From the NCBI GenBank assembly GCA_021790415.1, contig JAJYDZ010000034.1, positions 1-10,043 of the forward strand: a DNA stretch of 10,043 nucleotides, written 5' to 3'. This DNA comes from Thermoplasmata archaeon. Lineage in GTDB: Archaea; Thermoplasmatota; Thermoplasmata; Thermoplasmatales; Thermoplasmataceae. This document shows, one piece after another, positions 6,761-10,043 of this stretch (within the stretch, counting starts at the first letter, position 1; each line of letters begins with the position of its first letter). The notes beneath the pieces were generated by a model. The model was not told the origin of the DNA. It did not search any database and saw nothing but the letters and a program-made list of their open reading frames with translations. Both the position numbers and the translations under genes were made by a program.

Positions 6761-7234
6761 ATGGCACAGGAAGTTAAAACCATGGTAGAAGGAGGCAAGG
6801 CCACCAGCGGTCCACCACTAGGTCCCGCACTTGGTCCACTAGGTCTCAATTTGGGGCAGATTATAAAGGAAATTAATGAGAAAACAAAGGATTTTCAGGG
6901 CATGCAAGTTCCAATAACTGTTACAGTAACAGATCCAGCAAAAAAAACATATGAAATAAAAGTTGGAATTCCACCAACCTCTGCTCTATTGAAGAAAGAA
7001 CTAGGTATTGAAAAGGGATCTGGAAAGAGAAAGGAAACTGTTGTTGCCAACGCAACACTTGAGTCCATAACAAAAGTAGCAAAATCAAAGATGGACTCAA
7101 TGATGTCTAACGACTTGAAGGGAGCAGTTCTTGAAGTTCTCGGAACCTGTTTCAGTCTGGGGATCAACGTTGAAGGCAAAACAGCAAAAGAAATTCAGGA
7201 TGAAATTATCAAGGGAGAGATCAAGGTATCCTGA
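6761..7234 (+). CDS. rpl11: Large-subunit ribosomal protein uL11
   Basis: 157 residues, archaeal uL11. It binds the GTPase-associated rRNA (23S helices 43/44) with P0 at the stalk base and takes part in factor-dependent GTP hydrolysis. The N-terminal domain carries the proline/glycine-rich GPPLGPALGPLGLNLGQI (17-34) and the KTKDFQGMQVPITVTV strand region; IPPTSALLKKELGIEKGSG (about 70-88) links to the rRNA-binding C-terminal domain with the helix SMMSNDLKGAVLEVLGTC. The gene is first in the stalk cluster but no secE or nusG precedes it, a common archaeal neighbour pair; a comB-like gene lies divergently instead. A T-rich tract and a new promoter separate it from rpl1. Confidence 0.97.
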   Translation: MAQEVKTMVEGGKATSGPPLGPALGPLGLNLGQIIKEINEKTKDFQGMQVPITVTVTDPAKKTYEIKVGIPPTSALLKKELGIEKGSGKRKETVVANATLESITKVAKSKMDSMMSNDLKGAVLEVLGTCFSLGINVEGKTAKEIQDEIIKGEIKVS

Positions 7235-7240
7235 TCATAC

Positions 7241-7252
7241 AAAAAGGTTTTT
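7241..7252 (+). terminator. T-rich terminator-like tract after rpl11
   Basis: AAAAAGGTTTTT starts 6 bases after the rpl11 stop codon. Archaeal RNA polymerase terminates at runs of T, so rpl11 may be transcribed mostly on its own, as known for the separate L11 transcript of halophilic archaea. Confidence 0.45.
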
Positions 7253-7259
7253 AATAGAT

Positions 7260-7276
7260 TGCCAATGCAGTTGGCA
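7260..7276. repeat. Inverted repeat between rpl11 and the rpl1 promoter
   Basis: TGCCAA (7260-7265) and TTGGCA (7271-7276) are perfect 6-base arms around TGCAG. It sits 20 bases upstream of the TATA palindrome of the rpl1 operon, so it could be an activator or repressor site, or a hairpin in rpl11 readthrough RNA. Confidence 0.4.
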
Positions 7277-7294
7277 CTCGCATCCTATTGTCCA

Positions 7295-7312
7295 CCTTTT
7301 ATATATAAAAGG
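7295..7312 (+). promoter_or_regulatory. Palindromic TATA promoter of the rpl1-rplP0-rpl12 operon
   Basis: CCTTTTATATATAAAAGG is a perfect 18-base palindrome containing an excellent archaeal TATA box (TTTATATA). Its centre is about 60 bases before the rpl1 ATG. With standard spacing the transcript would begin near 7329, leaving a leader of about 35 bases that contains a CTGC/GCAG hairpin (7341-7353) and the ribosome binding site. Confidence 0.65.
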
Positions 7313-7351
7313 GTGAAAAATGGATCAGAGCCCGCTAAGACTGCAATTTGC

Positions 7352-7357
7352 AGGAGG
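7352..7357 (+). promoter_or_regulatory. Strong ribosome binding site of rpl1
   Basis: AGGAGG lies 6 bases before the ATG at 7364 and is fully complementary to the expected 16S rRNA 3' end. Its first two bases fall in the possible CTGC/GCAG stem, so leader folding could influence access. Confidence 0.6.
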
Positions 7358-7363
7358 GATTAA

Positions 7364-8014
7364 ATGGCAGGAAAACTTGAAGATAAAATAAAGGAAGCTA
7401 AGGCAAACGGAAAGGAAAGAAAATTCCTTGAGAGTTTAGAATTGGCCATAAACCTGAAGGATCTGGATCTATCAAATCCTAAAAACAGGATTAATGATGA
7501 GGTCGTTTTACCTAAGGGAAGAGGTCGTGAATATAAGGTTGCAATATTTGCAAGCGAAGAAATGAGACAAAAGGTAAAGGGGGCAATTGATATTTCATAC
7601 GGGCCAGAGGATCTCTCAAAGTTCGCTGACAATAAGAAGGATTTTAAAAAGATTGTAAACCAGGTAGAATATTTCATAGCAGAATCAAATTTAATGGCTA
7701 CTATAGGAAAATCTCTGGGTCAGGTATTGGGTCCCAGGGGAAAGATACCAAGACCGGTTCCACCGGGGCAGGATCCTAGTTCCATGATTGGTGTTCTTAA
7801 GAGAACAGTAAGGGTCAGAACAAGAGACAAAAAAACTTTCCATGTGCCAGTTGGGACAAGAGCAATGCCTGAAGAAGATGTTGGGGCCAACATTAGAGAA
7901 GTATTTAAGAGAATCATAGGGAAACTTGAAAAAGGAAGTTCAAATATTGATTCAATTTATATCAAAACGACAATGGGAAAAGCAGTAAAACTGGATTTGG
8001 GTGATTTGAATTGA
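7364..8014 (+). CDS. rpl1: Large-subunit ribosomal protein uL1
   Basis: 216 residues, archaeal uL1. It forms the mobile L1 stalk on 23S rRNA helices 76-78 and helps move deacylated tRNA out of the E site. It keeps the two-domain layout: an N-terminal segment that returns with the C-terminus to make domain I, and an inserted domain II (about residues 66-155). The signature GPRGKIPRPVPPG (about 125-137), the preceding MATIGKSLGQVL, and the closing SIYIKTTMGKAVKLDL are present. In archaea uL1 is also a translational repressor of its own operon through an rRNA-like mRNA site near its start; the short leader here is a candidate place for this. It is first in the tricistronic rpl1-rplP0-rpl12 unit and overlaps the P0 start by 4 bases. 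Confidence 0.97.
   Translation: MAGKLEDKIKEAKANGKERKFLESLELAINLKDLDLSNPKNRINDEVVLPKGRGREYKVAIFASEEMRQKVKGAIDISYGPEDLSKFADNKKDFKKIVNQVEYFIAESNLMATIGKSLGQVLGPRGKIPRPVPPGQDPSSMIGVLKRTVRVRTRDKKTFHVPVGTRAMPEEDVGANIREVFKRIIGKLEKGSSNIDSIYIKTTMGKAVKLDLGDLN
8000..8004 (+). promoter_or_regulatory. Ribosome binding site that fixes the TTG start of P0
   Basis: GGTGA lies 6 bases before the TTG at 8011, within the last codons of rpl1. No in-frame ATG occurs near the family's N-terminus, so this site supports initiation at TTG. Confidence 0.6.
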
Positions 8015-8934
8015 CGGAGCCGGCAAAATGGAAAGTTGAACTTGTTAATCAGGTCACTTCTGAAATAGAACAGAGCCCCGTGTCCGCAATAGTAAGTATT
8101 AAGGGCATTAGAAATAAACAGCTTCAGCAGATAAGGAGATCACTTAAGGGAAAAGCGAGATTAAGAGTGATGAGGGGAACTCTTGTTGAGAAATCACTTG
8201 AAAATGTGAAAAAAGATCACATAGGTGACTTGAAGGAGTTTGTTTCAGGACAAATAGCATTAGTAACAACGGATATGACACCCCAGAAACTATATTCATC
8301 TTTGGAGGGTTCAAAACAAAAGGCAGCTGCCAGAGGAGGAGAAGTTGCCACTGAAGACATAGTTATAGAAGCCAAGGAGACGCAGTTCCCGCCAGGACCT
8401 ATGATCAGCGAGTTTCAGAAGGTTGGTTTGCAGACAGCCATAGAAAAGGGTAAAATAGTAATAAAGAAAGAAGCCTTGTTTGTAAAAAAGGGAGAGAAAA
8501 TCTCAAAGGAAAAGGCTAAAATTCTGGAAAAGCTTGAAATTCATCCCATTACAGTTGGGCTAGATGTTGTATCAGCATATTATGATGGTCTGATATTCAA
8601 GTCGGATGTACTTTCAATCACACCGGAATTTGTCATGGGAGAAATTGCACTTGCATTCTCCAGAGCAAAGGTACTTGCAGGATCGGTAATGTTTATTACC
8701 AAAGAAATTGTTCCTGAACTTATAATAAAAGGCAGACTGCAAGCAGAAAGCCTCGCAATTGAAACAAAGTTCCTTGATGAAAAGGAGAGGGAAAACCTCA
8801 TAATTAATTCAAGAGCAGTTGTGCAGAAACATGAAACCAAAGAAAATGCACATAAGGAAGAAGTGAAGGAAGAGAAGAACGAAGAAAAAGAAGCAGAAGA
8901 CGCCACAGAAGGATTTGGCGCACTATTTGGGTAA
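8011..8934 (+). CDS. rplP0: Ribosomal stalk base protein uL10 (P0)
   Basis: 307 residues, archaeal acidic ribosomal P0. It anchors the L12/P1 dimers and binds the same rRNA as uL11, so recruiting elongation factors. The N-terminal rRNA-binding domain includes AIVSIKGIRNKQLQQIR and KARLRVMRGTLVEKSL. An inserted archaeal/eukaryal-type domain follows (about 105-185, with KETQFPPGPMISEFQKVG). Next come the spine helices that carry L12 dimers (about 210-270), and a charged tail of Glu/Lys repeats ends in EGFGALFG, the same type of C-terminus as L12. It starts at TTG, in a TTGA overlap with the rpl1 stop, with GGTGA upstream. The next ATG would remove most of the rRNA-binding domain. Length is normal for an archaeal P0. 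Confidence 0.96.
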   Translation: MTEPAKWKVELVNQVTSEIEQSPVSAIVSIKGIRNKQLQQIRRSLKGKARLRVMRGTLVEKSLENVKKDHIGDLKEFVSGQIALVTTDMTPQKLYSSLEGSKQKAAARGGEVATEDIVIEAKETQFPPGPMISEFQKVGLQTAIEKGKIVIKKEALFVKKGEKISKEKAKILEKLEIHPITVGLDVVSAYYDGLIFKSDVLSITPEFVMGEIALAFSRAKVLAGSVMFITKEIVPELIIKGRLQAESLAIETKFLDEKERENLIINSRAVVQKHETKENAHKEEVKEEKNEEKEAEDATEGFGALFG

Positions 8935-8940
8935 AGGAGG
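8935..8940 (+). promoter_or_regulatory. Strong ribosome binding site of rpl12
   Basis: AGGAGG sits in the 14-base gap after the P0 stop and 8 bases before the ATG at 8949. Its strength suits a protein needed in several copies per ribosome. Confidence 0.6.
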
Positions 8941-8948
8941 AAAAAGAA

Positions 8949-9260
8949 ATGGAATATGTATACGGAGCACTGTTGATACATTCAGCAGGAAAAGAGATAG
9001 ACGAAGCGAACCTTAGGAAAGTGATGGAAGAAGCAGGAGTTAAAGCCGACGACGCCAGACTAAAAGCTCTGGTGTCGAGCCTCAAGGAGGTTAACATCGA
9101 GGATGTCATAAAGAACGCCTCAACTCAGCAGTTTGCTGCGGCACCTGTACAGGGTCATCACGAAGAAAAGGCAGCCGAAAAGAAAGAAGAGAAGAAGGAT
9201 GAAAAGCCAGAAGTCTCAGAAGAAGATGCAATGGCTGGACTCAGCTCACTATTCGGATGA
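8949..9260 (+). CDS. rpl12: Ribosomal stalk protein P1 (archaeal L12)
   Basis: 103 residues, archaeal P1/aL12, the acidic stalk protein that binds P0 as dimers and recruits translation GTPases. The N-terminal dimerisation domain (1-about 58) has the classic MEYVYGALLIHSAGKEI start and ANLRKVMEEAGVKADDARL followed by VNIEDVI. A short alanine-containing hinge (QQFAAAPVQG) leads to a charged Glu/Lys run and the conserved factor-binding tail AMAGLSSLFG. The hinge is shorter in alanine than in many archaea and contains an unusual GHHEE. It is the last ribosomal gene of the operon; a small membrane protein gene follows after 8 bases. Confidence 0.97.
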   Translation: MEYVYGALLIHSAGKEIDEANLRKVMEEAGVKADDARLKALVSSLKEVNIEDVIKNASTQQFAAAPVQGHHEEKAAEKKEEKKDEKPEVSEEDAMAGLSSLFG

Positions 9261-9268
9261 AGATATAG

Positions 9269-9451
9269 ATGGTAATGAGAGAATTTTTGACAGGACTTGT
9301 TAAATATCTATTGCCTGTCCTAATTCTAATTATTTCTATATTTGTATATCCAAACTTTCTATGGCTGATTATTGGTCTCGTCTGGATCATGATTGATCTG
9401 TTTCTTGTTATTATGACAATGAAGGGCGACGACAAAAGCACAATCGGCTAA
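9269..9451 (+). CDS. Small predicted membrane protein (60 residues), unknown function
   Basis: The product starts with a basic end (MVMREFLTGLVKY) and has two hydrophobic segments, about residues 14-26 (LLPVLILIISIF) and 31-50 (LWLIIGLVWIMIDLFLVIM), then a short charged tail KGDDKSTIG. This looks like a two-helix hairpin in the membrane. It begins 8 bases after the rpl12 stop, so it is probably read on the same transcript, but no clear ribosome binding site is seen; a second ATG at 9275 is an alternative start. I do not recognise a family. The frame is short, so coding is supported only by its hydrophobic pattern and operon position. Confidence 0.55.
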   Translation: MVMREFLTGLVKYLLPVLILIISIFVYPNFLWLIIGLVWIMIDLFLVIMTMKGDDKSTIG

Positions 9452-9466
9452 TTTTTATATTTTAAA
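9452..9466 (+). terminator. T-rich terminator-like tract after the ribosomal operon
   Basis: TTTTTATATTTT directly follows the stop codon of the small membrane protein. Such a T-rich run is the usual archaeal termination signal and would close the stalk operon. Confidence 0.4.
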
Positions 9467-9474
9467 TCCACTAT

Positions 9475-9487
9475 GTTAAGCCTTAAC
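9475..9487. repeat. Short palindrome GTTAAG-C-CTTAAC
   Basis: Perfect 6-base arms around one C in the gene-poor stretch between the stalk operon and the transposase fragment. It may be a protein site or chance in AT-rich DNA. Confidence 0.3.
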
Positions 9488-9523
9488 TCAAACGTTTTTA
9501 CGTAATATGTCAAGATTAATTTT

Positions 9524-9553
9524 AAGATCTATTACCAGATCTTTCGCCTTTTT
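9524..9553 (+). terminator. Hairpin followed by T tract
   Basis: AAGATCT (9524-9530) and AGATCTT (9537-9543) are perfect 7-base arms with a 6-base loop. A CTTTTTTG run follows a few bases later (about 9548-9555). On the plus strand it could act as a second terminator for the stalk operon. It also lies inside a possible 26-codon ORF on the minus strand (9568 to 9488) whose coding status is unproven. Confidence 0.35.
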
Positions 9554-9629
9554 TGTTATTTCACTCATGATTGATGTGCCCCACTTAATATTGGACGCAT
9601 TTAAATCTGTCTATCGGCAGTTTCAGTAA

Positions 9630-10037
9630 CTATGTTTGAAGGGACATGATATCAAAGGGTTTTATGAGTTTCTGGATCTCCTGGGAAACCGCTGTCCACC
9701 GGTATATTTGCCTGCCCTTCCTGACCAGCACGACCTCACTTATCCCGGACAATTTATCCACAAGATCCTCATAGCTCATCCTCATGTTATGGAAATCGAT
9801 CTTCCACATAACTGCCGCCATGATCTCATATGCGATGAAATTCACAACAGAGAGATACGCCTCCACCCTTCCCGGAAGCTGGTATCTTACGGGAGAAAGA
9901 GATGCATCCCCCTTCAGGTGCCTGTGATCTTGTATATTCTTTTTAGCCAGTTCTGATTCCATGAACTGGTCAGGGATACGCGTTCTTGATCTTGAGGATA
10001 AATCCTCGTGGTCCAGCATGCGTCTCGCTTCTTTCAT
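9630..10037 (-). pseudogene. Transposase C-terminal fragment (insertion-sequence remnant)
   Basis: The 135-residue frame resembles the C-terminal end of DDE transposases of the IS4/IS1634 type. The stretch DHRHLKGDASLSPVRY is like the family's R..K..L..RPVY region, followed by GRVEAYLSVVNFIAYEIMAAV, the long helix typical after it, and an end with LSGISEVVLVRKGRQIYRW. Full-length proteins are several hundred residues. Here an in-frame TAA (10040-10038) directly precedes the ATG, so the rest of the gene, if present beyond the window, is cut off in this frame. The segment is GC-richer (two 60-base stretches counted at about 50 percent G+C, against 23-42 percent in two nearby ones), which fits a mobile origin. 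Subfamily is uncertain; a separate small gene is a less likely alternative. Confidence 0.6.
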
Positions 10038-10043
10038 TTAGTA

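Noticed and set aside
8835..8910. GAAGAA/AAGAAG-like repeats near the P0 3' end as a DNA repeat array
   Set aside because: They encode the normal acidic/basic tail of P0; a similar stretch occurs in L12 for the same reason.
8580..8981. Minus-strand open frame rich in Ser and Phe across the P0/L12 junction
   Set aside because: The composition is what the complement of Glu/Lys-rich ribosomal tails gives; it has no independent support.
1..10043. CRISPR array, tRNA or rRNA genes
   Set aside because: No regularly spaced direct repeats, no tRNA-like arm pattern and no rRNA-like stretch were noticed by eye.

Overview
The window is chromosomal DNA from an archaeon, most likely of the order Thermoplasmatales (a Ferroplasma-, Cuniculiplasma- or Thermoplasma-like organism). 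The evidence is the archaeal-type ribosomal stalk genes (uL11, uL1, P0/uL10, P1/L12 with acidic tails), an archaeal HMG-CoA synthase/thiolase/DUF35 cluster, an archaeal MptE-type pterin kinase with a DUF373 membrane protein, moderate AT-richness, TATA-like boxes about 25-35 bases upstream of first genes, and GGTGA/GGAGG ribosome binding sites in front of internal genes. Species assignment is inference from these traits.

Layout. 2-685 (+) is the 3' part of a DUF2079-like membrane protein gene that begins outside the window. 749-1210 (+) is a Bcp/PrxQ peroxiredoxin. Convergent to it, 3850 down to 1224 (-) is a three-gene operon: HMG-CoA synthase, thiolase-family protein, DUF35 zinc-ribbon/OB-fold protein. 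This is the early mevalonate (isoprenoid lipid) module. Divergent from it, 4018-4233 (+) is a 71-residue winged-helix DNA-binding protein, then 4287-6043 (+) is a DUF373 membrane protein overlapping the mptE gene by 4 bases. A ComB-family phosphatase gene (6703 to 6038, -) runs convergently into mptE and divergently from the ribosomal stalk cluster.

The stalk cluster is uL11 (6761-7234), then a separate promoter, then uL1, P0 and L12 (7364-9260), followed by a 60-residue predicted two-helix membrane protein (9269-9451). The right edge (9630-10037, -) holds a GC-richer transposase C-terminal fragment with an in-frame stop directly upstream, which marks an insertion-sequence remnant. Between these is a gene-poor stretch with several short palindromes and one possible 26-codon ORF.

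The most unusual observation is that the thiolase lacks the catalytic cysteine (Thr in its place) and the histidine of the GHP motif (Phe in its place), while HMG-CoA synthase in the same operon keeps its Glu/Cys/His catalytic set. The middle gene therefore looks like a pseudo-enzyme, perhaps retained as the scaffold of the thiolase/HMGCS/DUF35 complex, or one with altered chemistry. Secondary points are a perfect 18-bp palindrome centred on the TATA box of the uL1-P0-L12 operon, an imperfect palindrome over the promoter of the small winged-helix gene, and a ComB homologue with no other coenzyme M gene nearby. No CRISPR array, rRNA or tRNA gene was seen.
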